Below the pieces are notes generated by a model. It made no database searches and was not told the origin of the DNA. It saw only the letters and a program-made list of their open reading frames with translations. Of a DNA stretch of 64,000 bases, positions 53,601 through 62,119 are shown in pieces. Each line of letters opens with the position of its first letter. Positions within the stretch are counted from its first letter, which is position 1. The stretch is taken from NCBI GenBank assembly GCA_020633315.1, contig JACKDV010000025.1:15456-79455 (forward strand), in the 5' to 3' direction. The position numbers and the translations under genes were made by a program. The DNA comes from Myxococcales bacterium. Its GTDB lineage: Bacteria > Myxococcota_A > Polyangia > Nannocystales > Nannocystaceae.

Positions 53601-54797
53601 ATGTCCCTCCGCCTGATTATCGAGGATGACGAGGGTTCCACGACCGTCGTGCCGCTGGCCAATGAGGCCGTGACGATCGGGCGTCAGCAGGGAAACACCA
53701 TCCAGCTCACCGAGAAGAACGTCTCTCGGCGGCACGCCCGGCTGGTGCCCGAGCACGACGGTTGGATCATCGAGGATCTCGGCAGCTACAACGGGATCAA
53801 GGTCAACAACGAGGCGATCGAGGGGCGGACCAAGCTCCGCGAGGGAGACGTCGTCGAGATCGGCGACTACCACCTCGCGATCACCGAGGACGTCGACAAG
53901 AGCCCGCTCAACTTCCGCACCGGTCAGGCGGCCAACGACGTGGGGGTCGCGGAGCCGATGCTGGTCAGCTCGAGCGCCGACCTGCCGCGCCTGAGCGCCG
54001 AGGAGATCGCCGCCCTGCAGTCGGGGCGTCAGCCGATCACTCCGGCGCCGCGCATGATGGTCGACTCGGGGCCGGTGCCCGCCGGCGGCTACCACCCCGG
54101 CTACGCGCAGCCCGAGCGCAAGAGCAACACCGGCCTGTTCATCTTCCTGGGCCTGGCCTTCTTGGGCCTGGTGGTGCTGGGCATCTTCTTCGTGATCAAG
54201 TCCGGCGACGACGGCAGCGAGGTCGCCAGCAGCGGAGGCGGAGCCGGCAAGGGCAAGGAGGGCGGGCCGGCCGAGCCCTCCAAGGCGATCACGCCCCCGC
54301 AGCCGGTGCCCTACGCCGACGGCGGCGAGGCGGCCCCGCCCCCCGATCCCAGCGCCGACGACGGAGCCGACGATGCGCTCCCGGACGACGGGGCCGACGA
54401 CGCCATGGTCGAGGACGACGGCGAGGTGCTCGACGCCGAGGACGACGGGGCCGGCGACGAGGGCGACGACTCGGTGGAGATCACCGACGACACCGATCCC
54501 AAGCCCAAGCGTCCCAAGCCGCGCACCACCGATCCCAAGCCGCCCAAGCCCAACGTGGACGCCGACGCCCTGCTCGCCGAGGCCCGCACCCTGGTGTTCT
54601 CGAACCCGGCCGGGGCCTACCGCAAGGCCAAGCAGTCGTACCAGGCCAAGAACGGCCGCGACGCCCTGCTGGTGATGGGCAACGCCGCGTGCCGGCTCAA
54701 GGACAAGAGCAAGGCCACCTACGTGCTCAAGCGCCTCAAGGGCTCGGACCGCACCAAGCTCAAGGACATCTGCATCCAGAAGGGCCTCGAGCTATAG
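53601..54797 (+). CDS. FHA-domain membrane protein
   Basis: A 398-residue protein. FHA domain at about residues 20-92: VTIGRQQGNTIQLTEKNVSRRHARLVPEHDGWIIEDLGSYNGIKVNNEAI split by the usual motifs GR, SRRHA and NG, which bind phosphothreonine peptides. A linker with SAEEIAALQSGRQPI is followed by one TM helix (TGLFIFLGLAFLGLVVLGIFFVI, about 180-202), a long Pro/Asp/Glu extracytoplasmic linker and a C-terminal TPR-like domain (DADALLAEARTLVFSNPAGAYRKAKQSYQAKNGRDALLVMGNAACRL). A receiver for kinases such as those in this window; inference. ATG 53601, or the in-frame TTG 53598, lies directly after a strong promoter. Confidence 0.9.
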   Translation: MSLRLIIEDDEGSTTVVPLANEAVTIGRQQGNTIQLTEKNVSRRHARLVPEHDGWIIEDLGSYNGIKVNNEAIEGRTKLREGDVVEIGDYHLAITEDVDKSPLNFRTGQAANDVGVAEPMLVSSSADLPRLSAEEIAALQSGRQPITPAPRMMVDSGPVPAGGYHPGYAQPERKSNTGLFIFLGLAFLGLVVLGIFFVIKSGDDGSEVASSGGGAGKGKEGGPAEPSKAITPPQPVPYADGGEAAPPPDPSADDGADDALPDDGADDAMVEDDGEVLDAEDDGAGDEGDDSVEITDDTDPKPKRPKPRTTDPKPPKPNVDADALLAEARTLVFSNPAGAYRKAKQSYQAKNGRDALLVMGNAACRLKDKSKATYVLKRLKGSDRTKLKDICIQKGLEL

Positions 54798-54811
54798 GCT
54801 CGCGCTCGCGC

Positions 54812-54856
54812 GCTACGGCGCTACGACAGCGACGAGGAGGGCACGGGCATGGCCCC
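54812..54856. repeat. 45-bp direct repeat, left copy
   Basis: Matches 57638-57682 at 44 of 45 positions (A at 54849 against G at 57675). On the minus strand it carries the last nine codons plus stop of a reading frame identical to the end of the acyltransferase gene (PVPSSSLS and stop), with nothing similar upstream. It marks the left border of the 54.8-57.7 kb segment. Confidence 0.9.
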
Positions 54857-55033
54857 AACGGGCCAACGGCAGCGTGATCGCGTGCCATGCCCACGGGCCC
54901 GTGGACCAATCCGGTCCTTGGGATCCTTTGGGGTCGACGAAGCGACCCGCGTCGGTCAAGGGACATTCGGTGCGCTCGTCGACGACGGTTCATCAAGAAC
55001 CGTCGGATGGATACCTGCGCGCAAGAGAGCTCC

Positions 55034-56467
55034 ATGCATCGAAGCGCGACGAAGACCCTGTCCCTGTGGGGCGCAATCACGGTCCTCTCCGCCTGTCGCG
55101 GAGGCGACAGTGGTGGAACCGTGGGCGGTACGGACGGTGGAAGCGGTGACGGGGCCGGAAGCGGTATCGATGGTGACGGATCGGGCGAGAGTGGAGAGGA
55201 GCCACAACCCCCCGACGAGCCCCCGGATCCAAATGGCGACCAATGTGGCAACACGGTCAGCGGGTGGCAAACCGAGTGCAAGGTCGACTCCTTCGTCGCA
55301 ACGGCGAGTGACAAGGGGAGCATCCCGGGCGTCACCCCGGTGGGCGAACGTACGGGGCGGTTCCTGTGCTGCGAAGGTAATCCTCCGGTGACGACCGCAG
55401 ACCATGGCTGCTCCGACATCTGCCTGCTCGAGCTGTGCGAGGCGGCCAAACGCGACCACATGAGCCGCTGTAGCAGTTGCGGACCGCTCGACTGCGGTTT
55501 CGACATGAGCAAGTGCCTGGCAGGTGGTGCCGACACGCAGTGGGTCACGTGCCCGTTCGAAATCCCGTTCTCCTACACCCTGACGGCAGATTGTGCCGCG
55601 TTCGACAACGAGGTCCGCAACCCCGATGGCTCCTTTGGGTTCCTGCAGGAACCCGTCAACGACATCTCCGACGATCCTCCGCTCTGCATGCCCTCGTCGG
55701 AGCTCGGTCTCGATCCTCCGGCGGGTCTCGGTCAGTACGTCGCCTCGGCGAGCACGGGGACCGTGGCTCGAGTGAGCTGGTCGCTCGCGGGCGCCGATGG
55801 CAAGGAGCAGAGCGAGGATCTCGACGTCCACTTCGAGTACGCGCTCGTTCCATGCTCCCAACCCTCAGCAGACTGCGTCGAAATTGCCTCGCTCGTGCTG
55901 ACCCTACCGACCACCGAGGCACTCGGCATGACGATCACCAAGGCAAGGCTCGAGGTGATCTCCGTCGCCCAAGCCCCGGTGCTCGAGGGTGGTCGGTCGT
56001 TCGACTTCGATGAAGGCGCCATCGGAGTGCTGATGCAGGCCACGGTCGATGGCATCCCCCTGGTGCTCAGCGGTCCCAATGTCGGCACGCCCCATGGTGT
56101 GCTCTCCCCGGCAGGCAACCGGTTCTCCATTTCCGACCTCCGTTTCGAATTCGAGGACAGCGTCATCGCCGCTGCACTCGAAATCGAGATCCAGGGGCAA
56201 TATGACGCTCGGCGCCCCAACGCTCAGATCACCCGCCTCGGCGCCCCATCGAGCTGCCAAGAGCCCATATCCTTGTTCGCTACCAGTTGGGACGACGACG
56301 ACGAGCCGCTCACCCACTCGTGGTGGGTGCGCGACATCGGTACGTTCTCGGGTCCGCTTCTGGAGCTCACCCTGGGGCCCGGCGACTACGAGGTGATGCT
56401 GACGTCGAGCGATCCATCTGGCCTATTCGACACCGATCTGCTGCGCTACGCTCACGATTGCCAATGA
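55034..56467 (+). CDS. Cys-rich lipoprotein of unknown function (island gene 1)
   Basis: A 477-residue predicted lipoprotein: SLWGAITVLSAC has a lipobox; a short Gly/Asp linker follows. The N-terminal third of the mature protein has many Cys (CCEGNPPV, CSDICLLELCEAA, RCSSCGPLDCG), the rest is beta-rich, ending in PLTHSWWVRDIGTFSGPLLELTLGPGDYEVMLTSSDPSG, an immunoglobulin/PKD-like fold. No enzyme motif. Codon third positions are visibly less GC-biased than in neighbouring genes, pointing to acquisition. ATG 55034 has AAGAGAG upstream. The protease gene overlaps its stop. Confidence 0.78.
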   Translation: MHRSATKTLSLWGAITVLSACRGGDSGGTVGGTDGGSGDGAGSGIDGDGSGESGEEPQPPDEPPDPNGDQCGNTVSGWQTECKVDSFVATASDKGSIPGVTPVGERTGRFLCCEGNPPVTTADHGCSDICLLELCEAAKRDHMSRCSSCGPLDCGFDMSKCLAGGADTQWVTCPFEIPFSYTLTADCAAFDNEVRNPDGSFGFLQEPVNDISDDPPLCMPSSELGLDPPAGLGQYVASASTGTVARVSWSLAGADGKEQSEDLDVHFEYALVPCSQPSADCVEIASLVLTLPTTEALGMTITKARLEVISVAQAPVLEGGRSFDFDEGAIGVLMQATVDGIPLVLSGPNVGTPHGVLSPAGNRFSISDLRFEFEDSVIAAALEIEIQGQYDARRPNAQITRLGAPSSCQEPISLFATSWDDDDEPLTHSWWVRDIGTFSGPLLELTLGPGDYEVMLTSSDPSGLFDTDLLRYAHDCQ

Positions 56468-57609
56468 CGGCTGCGAGGACTCGTCGAAGACGCACGTGGC
56501 CCAGCACCCTGGTCCGGGCCACGATGGCGCTCGTGACCATCGTTTCGGCGGCGTGCCCATCGCCGGAGGACGCCAACGACGATGGCATCGTCGAGACCTC
56601 GCACCTGCGCATCACGACTACCGAGGACGAGCCGATCTGCAAGGGCACGGGCCCGTTCCTGCAGCGGGAGCTCGAGCGAATCTCGGCGACCCTCGAGTTG
56701 CCGCTGTGGTCACCCGATGACAAGCTCGAGGTTCGCCTAGGGTTCGGGGCCGTCGAAGAGCTGTGCTCGGCGCACGATCCAGACGTCATCAATGGATGCG
56801 CCGACCTCGATGGCAAGGCTATCGCGTCGAAGGGCGTGCTCTACTCGACGCCCCACGAGCTTGCGCATGCGGTCCGAATCTGGAATGGGCCCTTGGTACC
56901 CCGGATGTTCGAGGAAGGGCTCGCAGAGATCCTATCCGGCTCGGATGGATATCCTTGGTACGTACAGTTCCCCCGGGGTATGGGCTGGCCCACACCCGCG
57001 GAGCTGCTCGCCGTCCCGCCCGAAGAGTTCGATCTGACCGAGTACATTCCCTCGCAGAGCTTCCTCTCGTGGCTATGGCTCACCTACGGTCGCGACCAGC
57101 TCATGGCCCTGGCCAACGATCCACGCCTCGCCGACGGCGATCCGGCCACGCTCTTCGAGGAACACTACGGATTCTCGCTCGCCGACGCCAACCAGGGCTG
57201 GGTCGACGAGGATGGCCCCGATCCCGTGTGGGGCGCCCCCTGCCTCCCCGAGCAGACGTTCACCCTCGATGGCGTCTTCGAGATCGACGGTGTGCTCGAT
57301 TGCGCCGATCCAGAGGTGATCGGTGCCACGATCTCGATGTCGGCACCACCGATGTGCCTGGTCGTCCCGCAAAACACTCGCACACGCATCACCTTCGAGG
57401 CCGACCACGGCTATCTCTCCATCGTCGAGCGCGAGGGCTGTGATCCGGGGCCCACTAGCGCCGAGGCAACCCGCGACAAATTCCTGGATGCGGGTGAGAC
57501 CATCGAGCAAGACATCGCAGGGTGTCGCTATCGCATGGTCCTGGCGTCGCAAGAGCCAGGATTTCCCCCAACGGAGTGGTCGATCCGCATCGAGGAGATC
57601 GCGGGCTGA
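56464..57609 (+). CDS. Putative zinc metalloprotease lipoprotein (island gene 2)
   Basis: A 381-residue predicted lipoprotein (MALVTIVSAAC lipobox). STPHELAHAVRIWNG gives HExxH zinc ligands and FEEGLAEILSG about 20 residues later gives the third, Glu, ligand, i.e. the gluzincin arrangement. A C-terminal beta domain with paired Cys (TLDGVFEIDGVLDCADPEV, MCLVV, REGCDPG) could bind substrate. ATG 56464 overlaps the previous stop as ATGA, so translation is coupled. Codon use is less GC-biased than surroundings. The 45-bp repeat begins 28 nt after its stop. Likely a secreted protease, perhaps acting with its partner lipoprotein. Confidence 0.8.
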   Translation: MTAARTRRRRTWPSTLVRATMALVTIVSAACPSPEDANDDGIVETSHLRITTTEDEPICKGTGPFLQRELERISATLELPLWSPDDKLEVRLGFGAVEELCSAHDPDVINGCADLDGKAIASKGVLYSTPHELAHAVRIWNGPLVPRMFEEGLAEILSGSDGYPWYVQFPRGMGWPTPAELLAVPPEEFDLTEYIPSQSFLSWLWLTYGRDQLMALANDPRLADGDPATLFEEHYGFSLADANQGWVDEDGPDPVWGAPCLPEQTFTLDGVFEIDGVLDCADPEVIGATISMSAPPMCLVVPQNTRTRITFEADHGYLSIVEREGCDPGPTSAEATRDKFLDAGETIEQDIAGCRYRMVLASQEPGFPPTEWSIRIEEIAG

Positions 57610-57637
57610 CGCGGCGCTACGGCTCGGTCGCCAGCGA

Positions 57638-57682
57638 GCTACGGCGCTACGACAGCGACGAGGAGGGCACGGGCGTGGCCCC
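57638..57682. repeat. 45-bp direct repeat, right copy
   Basis: The right copy overlaps the 3' end of the acyltransferase gene (stop at 57647) and extends 9 nt past it. Together with 54812-54856 it brackets 2.8 kb containing two genes. Layout resembles attachment-site duplication at a gene's 3' end. Confidence 0.9.
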
Positions 57683-58444
57683 GAGCGCCCGTAGGCGACG
57701 CACGCGACGGCGGAGCTGGGTCGCACACAGCCGCAGCGCCGTGCGGCCCATCCCCGCGGCGCTGATGGGGACGAGGATCAGCATGCCATGCCCCTGCGGG
57801 TAGCCGGGATTGCGGCTCAGGTACAGGCGGGAGGCCGGCTCCTCGCTGCGCTCCCACTGGCGGATCTCCTGCTCGTCCTGCCGGGTCTTCCAGCCCACGT
57901 GGTACACGCCCGACGCGGCGCCCTGCACCGGCACCAGCCCGAACTGCTCCGCGAGCGAGCCCATGAGCTGCTCGAGCTGCGGCGGGGTGGAGCGATCGGA
58001 ACAGGGCCAGACCTGATCGGTGTGGCGCGCCAGGGTGCGGTAGGTGGCCGGGTTGGTCGCGCAGCTCAGGCCCCACACCGGGCGGCCCCGGCTCGCCCGC
58101 AGCACCCGGAGGGTCTCGCGGATGAGGAACCAGCCGAAGCGAGTGCCGCGGCGGTACGCGGGCAGCAGCCCCACCTCGCTGCGTACCACCAGGCACGGCC
58201 GCCCCTCGAGCTCCCGCTCGAACACGTGGAAGGCCGCGTAGCCCACGATGCGTCCCTGCGCGCGGAACACCTGGATGCGCGTGCGCTGGGCCGGCGAGCT
58301 CACCACGTACTTGGCGAAGGCCTTGCGGTCGACCCCGCTGAAGATCTCGCAGTGGGCGGCATACAGCTCGTCGGTGAATGCCTCACGCGCGGCGGTGGAC
58401 ATGCGGTGGGGGTCGACGATCTCGGCGATGGCTCGGGTGCTCAT
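57647..58444 (-). CDS. GNAT-like acyltransferase family protein
   Basis: A 265-residue soluble protein. The core IVGYAAFHVFERELEGRPCLVVRSEVGLLPAYRRGTRFGWFLIRETLRVLRASRGRPVWGLSCATNP follows the GNAT layout: strand 4, the acetyl-CoA loop (YRRGTRFGWF in place of QxxGxG/A), helix 3 and strand 5. The last 80 residues (RQWERSEEPASRLYLSRNPGYPQGHGMLILVPI) form an extra domain. It probably transfers an acyl group from a CoA donor; substrate unknown. ATG 58444. Its last nine codons lie inside the right 45-bp repeat, and an orphan copy of this gene end lies 2.8 kb away at 54812-54856. Confidence 0.72.
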   Translation of the reverse strand: MSTRAIAEIVDPHRMSTAAREAFTDELYAAHCEIFSGVDRKAFAKYVVSSPAQRTRIQVFRAQGRIVGYAAFHVFERELEGRPCLVVRSEVGLLPAYRRGTRFGWFLIRETLRVLRASRGRPVWGLSCATNPATYRTLARHTDQVWPCSDRSTPPQLEQLMGSLAEQFGLVPVQGAASGVYHVGWKTRQDEQEIRQWERSEEPASRLYLSRNPGYPQGHGMLILVPISAAGMGRTALRLCATQLRRRVRRLRALGATPVPSSSLS

Positions 58445-58774
58445 GGTGGGCTTCCGTGGTCGGGTCTCGGGGACGACGAAGGGCTCGCGGACTGAGTGGC
58501 GATCGCTCGAGGAACGATTGACCACCAGCTCGTCCGGGTCTCATCGAGGGGGTTCCCGAGCGCTCACCAGGGATTGCGAGGCATCGATCGACGCCGTCAC
58601 ATTTCATCGCGCGGCGAAATCGAGGTCGCCGCCGCGATCGCAGTGCACGGCTCGGTGAAATCGGATCCACGCCGCACCGAGCGAGCGCGGCCCGGCACCG
58701 CCCAGGGGGATCGCTCGGCGTCAGCGCGACGTGCCGCGCTCTACGGTCGGTCCGCGCACGCTACGACCGGCGCC
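58445..58774. other. Intergenic region between sterol-desaturase and acyltransferase genes
   Basis: No gene is supported in these 330 nt between two co-oriented genes. It has an ATTTC-N10-GAAAT inverted repeat near 58601-58620 and a GTGAAATCGG further right. No terminator hairpin or promoter pair is convincing. Confidence 0.4.
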
Positions 58775-59602
58775 CTAGTACTCCACGAACTCGGGCGTGG
58801 CCCCCCGCTCGTCACCCACCGGCGCTCCCTTGCCCCCGAACACCTTCTCCCCGTAGCGCCGATCCTTGCGCCGCAGCGTGCCGTGGAAGCGGTCGAACCA
58901 CCCCAGGTTCTGGCCGAAGTTGCAGTGGAAGTACACGTGGTGGTCGTCGTGGAAGCGGCTGGTGGAGTGCCAGGGCAGCAGGTGCCGCATCACGATCCCC
59001 GAGTGATCCATGATGTTGAAGATCAGCACGTAGACCAGCATCCCGATGAACACGTAGGCGTGCACCGGGAGCACGAAGATCGGCAGGAAGGCCGAGACCT
59101 GCAGCATGAGGAACTCGACCGGGTGCATGGTGACGGTGTTGAAGGGAGTGGGCGCGACGCAGCGGTGGTGCCAGCGGTGGAAGTGCTTGAACAACCACTT
59201 CCGATGCAGCAGGCGGTGCGTGTAGTAGGCCGAGGCCTCGATGGCCACGAACAGGAGCACGACCGAGAGCAGGGTGTAGGCCAGGCCGTGCTCGGCGGCG
59301 TCGAGGTAGAGGGCGCTGTAGCCCCCGCCCACCACGTAGTAGGCGAAGCTGCCCGAGAGCAGGCCGCCCAGCAGCATGTTGACGGCCGCCACCCGGATGC
59401 CCCAGCGGTGCTTGTCGGCGGGCTGGAAGCGGCGCGGCTGGATCTTCCAGTCGACGGCCCGGTCGCGACGACGGACGTAGTAGCGCCAGTAGAGCCAGCC
59501 GCCATAGCCGAAGTAGACGACCAGGCCACCCACCGAGGCGACGGTCACGAGCAGCGCCCACAGCCGCAGGCCGGACATCCCAAACGCCACGCCCTCGACC
59601 AT
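58775..59602 (-). CDS. Sterol desaturase / fatty acid hydroxylase superfamily protein
   Basis: A 275-residue integral membrane di-iron enzyme. Histidine boxes: YYTHRLLH (HxxxH), FHRWHH, and FHDDHHVYFH near the C-terminus, with the interspersed MDHSG. About five hydrophobic segments. In the family the His cluster binds two iron atoms and introduces a hydroxyl group or double bond into sterols, carotenoids or fatty acids using O2. Myxobacteria of the Nannocystis group make sterols, so a sterol-related role is possible, but the substrate cannot be told. ATG 59602 preferred over GTG 59617. Confidence 0.88.
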   Translation of the reverse strand: MVEGVAFGMSGLRLWALLVTVASVGGLVVYFGYGGWLYWRYYVRRRDRAVDWKIQPRRFQPADKHRWGIRVAAVNMLLGGLLSGSFAYYVVGGGYSALYLDAAEHGLAYTLLSVVLLFVAIEASAYYTHRLLHRKWLFKHFHRWHHRCVAPTPFNTVTMHPVEFLMLQVSAFLPIFVLPVHAYVFIGMLVYVLIFNIMDHSGIVMRHLLPWHSTSRFHDDHHVYFHCNFGQNLGWFDRFHGTLRRKDRRYGEKVFGGKGAPVGDERGATPEFVEY

Positions 59603-59754
59603 CGCTTCGCCCAGCACCCGGGGAGTGTCGGCTCCGCAGGCCCCGGGCTCAAGACCCGGCCCCGTCGGCGCGCGCGGGCCGTGCCGTGCGACCCGCCCGC
59701 AGGTCGACGATCCGAGGCCCAGCCGCTACGATCGGGGCGCAGGCGTCGCTCGAG

Positions 59755-61344
59755 ATGACCCAGGCCGGTGCCAGATTCGAGCCCTCGCACCGCGTGGGTG
59801 ACTTCGTGCTCCGACGCTGGCTGGCCCAGGGCGGCATGGCCGAGCTGTACCTGGCGACGCCTGCGGATCCTGCGCGGGCCCATGAGGTGGTGGTGCTCAA
59901 GCGGGTGCTGCCGCAGTTCACGCGCAGCGAGAGCTTCGGCCGCATGTTCGCCCGCGAGGCGCGGCTGGCCACGATGCTGCGCCACCCCAACATCGTGGAG
60001 GTCCACGACGACGGCCATCACCAGCCCGGGGACTGCTTCTTCACCATGGAGTACGTCCACGGGGTCGACCTGGGCGTGCTGCTCGATGCGATCCGCGATC
60101 GCGGGGGGGTGCTGCCGCTGGCCCATGCGCTGACGATCGCGGTGGCGATGTGTGCCGGGCTCCACCACGCGCACGAGGCCCACGGCCCCGACGGCCAGCC
60201 GCTGGGAATCGTGCACCGCGACGTGTCGCCCTCCAACGTGCTGATCTCGTTCGACGGCGAGGTGAAGGTGACCGACTTCGGGGTGGCCACGGCGCGAGCG
60301 ATGACGCGGCTGACCGAGGAGGGCACGCGCAAGGGCAAGCTCGCGTACATGTCCCCGGAGCAGGCCACGGGGGAGACGGTCGATCGACGCGCCGACGTGT
60401 TCGCGATCGCCACGGTGCTGTTCGAGCTGACCACCATGGAGCGACTGTTCGCCGGCGACAACGATCTGGCCATCATGTACGACATCCTCGAGCGACCGCG
60501 GCCGTCACCGCGCGAGCGGAGCCCGGGCTACCCCGCGGCGCTCGAGCAGATCGTGATGCGGGCGGTGTCCCACGATCCGAGCGAGCGCTTCACCAGCGCA
60601 CGAGGGCTCCAGCAGGCGCTCGAGGGCTTCGCGGCCAGCGTGGGGCTGACGCTGTCGACGGAGGCGCTGGGTCGGTTCGTGCGCAGCGTGGTGCCCGTGC
60701 CGATCCACCCGCGCGACGATCCGAGGCTGTGGGCGGCGTCGGTGCAGCCACGCTCGCTCCCGCATGCGGTGGCCACCCCGGCGGAGGTCGGCGGCACGCC
60801 GGTCTCGGGCCCGGTGGGATTCCCCACCGGGCCGATCCCCGGGCTCGTGCATGGCTCGGGGCCCAGCTCGGCGACGTGCTCGGGAGGCTTCCCCCTGGGA
60901 GCGGTCGGGCCGGGCGCGTCCTCGCCCTGGACCAAGGTGCCGCCGTCGCGCTCGGGTCGCGGCCTGCGGTGGCTGTCAGCGGGGCTGGCCGTGGCGGCCG
61001 CGCTGGTGGCCGTGGGCGTGGGCGCGATGGTGCTGCGCGCCCAGGATGCCGGTGCGCCCGCGACCGAGCCCGCCACGACGAGCCCCGCCGCGACCCCGAG
61101 GCCGACGACGAGCCCCTCGCCCTCGCCCGCGAGCGTGCCCCCGCCGGAGCCGATCGCCTCGCCGCTCCCCAGCACCGAGCCCTCGCCCGTCGAGCCCGCG
61201 GCCGCGGGCACCGAGTCGCCGACCCCGCGCAAGACGAAGAAGCGACGCAAGAAGCGGGACGACGCGCCGAGCGAGACGGCCCCGTCCGATCCGCCTTCCA
61301 AGAAGCCCGCTCCGACCGATACGCTGCTGCCCATCCGGGAATGA
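59755..61344 (+). CDS. Ser/Thr protein kinase with TM segment and basic C-terminal tail (second pair)
   Basis: A 529-residue paralogue of the kinase at 48586. LAQGGMAELYLA loop, Lys49 in VVLKRVL, HRDVSPSN at 154-161, TDFGVATA, KLAYMSPEQ. TM helix at about 404-427 (LSAGLAVAAALVAVGVGAMVL) followed by a Pro/Thr/Ser-rich extracytoplasmic region and a basic cluster KTKKRRKKRDD with the end TDTLLPIRE, matching RKKRRKKKP...NVLYPMKR of the paralogue. ATG 59755; TACGAT lies 22 nt upstream. The TPR gene's ATG overlaps the stop (ATGA). Confidence 0.92.
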   Translation: MTQAGARFEPSHRVGDFVLRRWLAQGGMAELYLATPADPARAHEVVVLKRVLPQFTRSESFGRMFAREARLATMLRHPNIVEVHDDGHHQPGDCFFTMEYVHGVDLGVLLDAIRDRGGVLPLAHALTIAVAMCAGLHHAHEAHGPDGQPLGIVHRDVSPSNVLISFDGEVKVTDFGVATARAMTRLTEEGTRKGKLAYMSPEQATGETVDRRADVFAIATVLFELTTMERLFAGDNDLAIMYDILERPRPSPRERSPGYPAALEQIVMRAVSHDPSERFTSARGLQQALEGFAASVGLTLSTEALGRFVRSVVPVPIHPRDDPRLWAASVQPRSLPHAVATPAEVGGTPVSGPVGFPTGPIPGLVHGSGPSSATCSGGFPLGAVGPGASSPWTKVPPSRSGRGLRWLSAGLAVAAALVAVGVGAMVLRAQDAGAPATEPATTSPAATPRPTTSPSPSPASVPPPEPIASPLPSTEPSPVEPAAAGTESPTPRKTKKRRKKRDDAPSETAPSDPPSKKPAPTDTLLPIRE

Positions 61345-62114
61345 AGGCTCCTCGTCGACGATGGGCGCTCGTCGCCGCGATGGCGACCGCGCTGGCCGTC
61401 GCCCCGCGACCGGCCGCGGCGGCCCCCGAGGTGTTGCGCGATCCCGAGGCCCGCGCCCACTTCGAGCAGGCCCAGCGCGACTTCGACCAGCAGGACTACG
61501 CGTCGGCGATCCCCGAGCTCAAGGCCGCCTACGCCCTCGAGCCCAACCCGATGCTGCTGTACGCGTGGGGCCAGGCCGAGCGCCTCGCGGGGAGCTGCGC
61601 CCGCGCGGTGGAGCTGTACCGCCGCTTCATCGACACCAACCCCGCGCCCGAGCAGCGGCAGCTCGCCGAGGCCAACCTGGTGGACTGCGAGGCCGAGCTT
61701 CCCGACGAGCCCGCCCCGCCGCCCGACGGTGCGCCACCAGGGGACGAGGACGCCCGCCCGCCCGACGAGCCGAGCCGGCCCTGGTTCCGCGATCCCGCGG
61801 GTGGTGCGCTGGCGGGCGCGGGCCTGGTGGGCATCGTCATCGGCGGCTCGCTGATGGCGGTGGCCCGTCGCAAGGCCCGCGAGGCCCCCAACGCGAGCAT
61901 CGAGGACGACTACCTGGCCATCAGCGCGCAGGCGCGACGCATGAACGCCGGCGGGATCGTGGTGCTCTCGCTGGGCTCGGCGCTGGTGATCGGCGGAGCC
62001 ATCCGCTATGCCGTACTGGCCGCTCGGGGCCGCCGCGGCTCCGAGACCGCCGAGCGTGCACGCAGGCGCCCTGCGATCACCACGATCGGCCTCGGCTTGG
62101 GAGGGAGCTTCTGA
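61341..62114 (+). CDS. TPR-like protein with two C-terminal membrane segments (kinase partner 2)
   Basis: A 257-residue paralogue in layout of 50098-50910. A cleavable-type signal (ALVAAMATALAVAPRPAAA) is followed by TPR-like helices (EQAQRDFDQQDYASAIPELKAAYALEPNPMLLYAWGQAERLAGSCARAVELYRRFI), a Pro/Asp linker, WFRDPAGGALAGAGLVGIVIGGSLMAVARRKA and AGGIVVLSLGSALVIGGAIRYAVLAARGRR. The end GLGLGGSF corresponds to GVRLGWRRSF of the other copy. Translation is coupled to the kinase. The extracytoplasmic TPR part probably binds a peptide ligand or the kinase's tail; inference. Confidence 0.8.
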   Translation: MKAPRRRWALVAAMATALAVAPRPAAAAPEVLRDPEARAHFEQAQRDFDQQDYASAIPELKAAYALEPNPMLLYAWGQAERLAGSCARAVELYRRFIDTNPAPEQRQLAEANLVDCEAELPDEPAPPPDGAPPGDEDARPPDEPSRPWFRDPAGGALAGAGLVGIVIGGSLMAVARRKAREAPNASIEDDYLAISAQARRMNAGGIVVLSLGSALVIGGAIRYAVLAARGRRGSETAERARRRPAITTIGLGLGGSF

Positions 62115-62119
62115 TCGGC

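Noticed and set aside
54797..55033. A small gene or RNA between the FHA gene and the island's first gene
   Set aside because: Only the left repeat and a CCACGGG/CCCGTGG palindrome near 54891-54904 are seen; no conserved reading frame or terminator.
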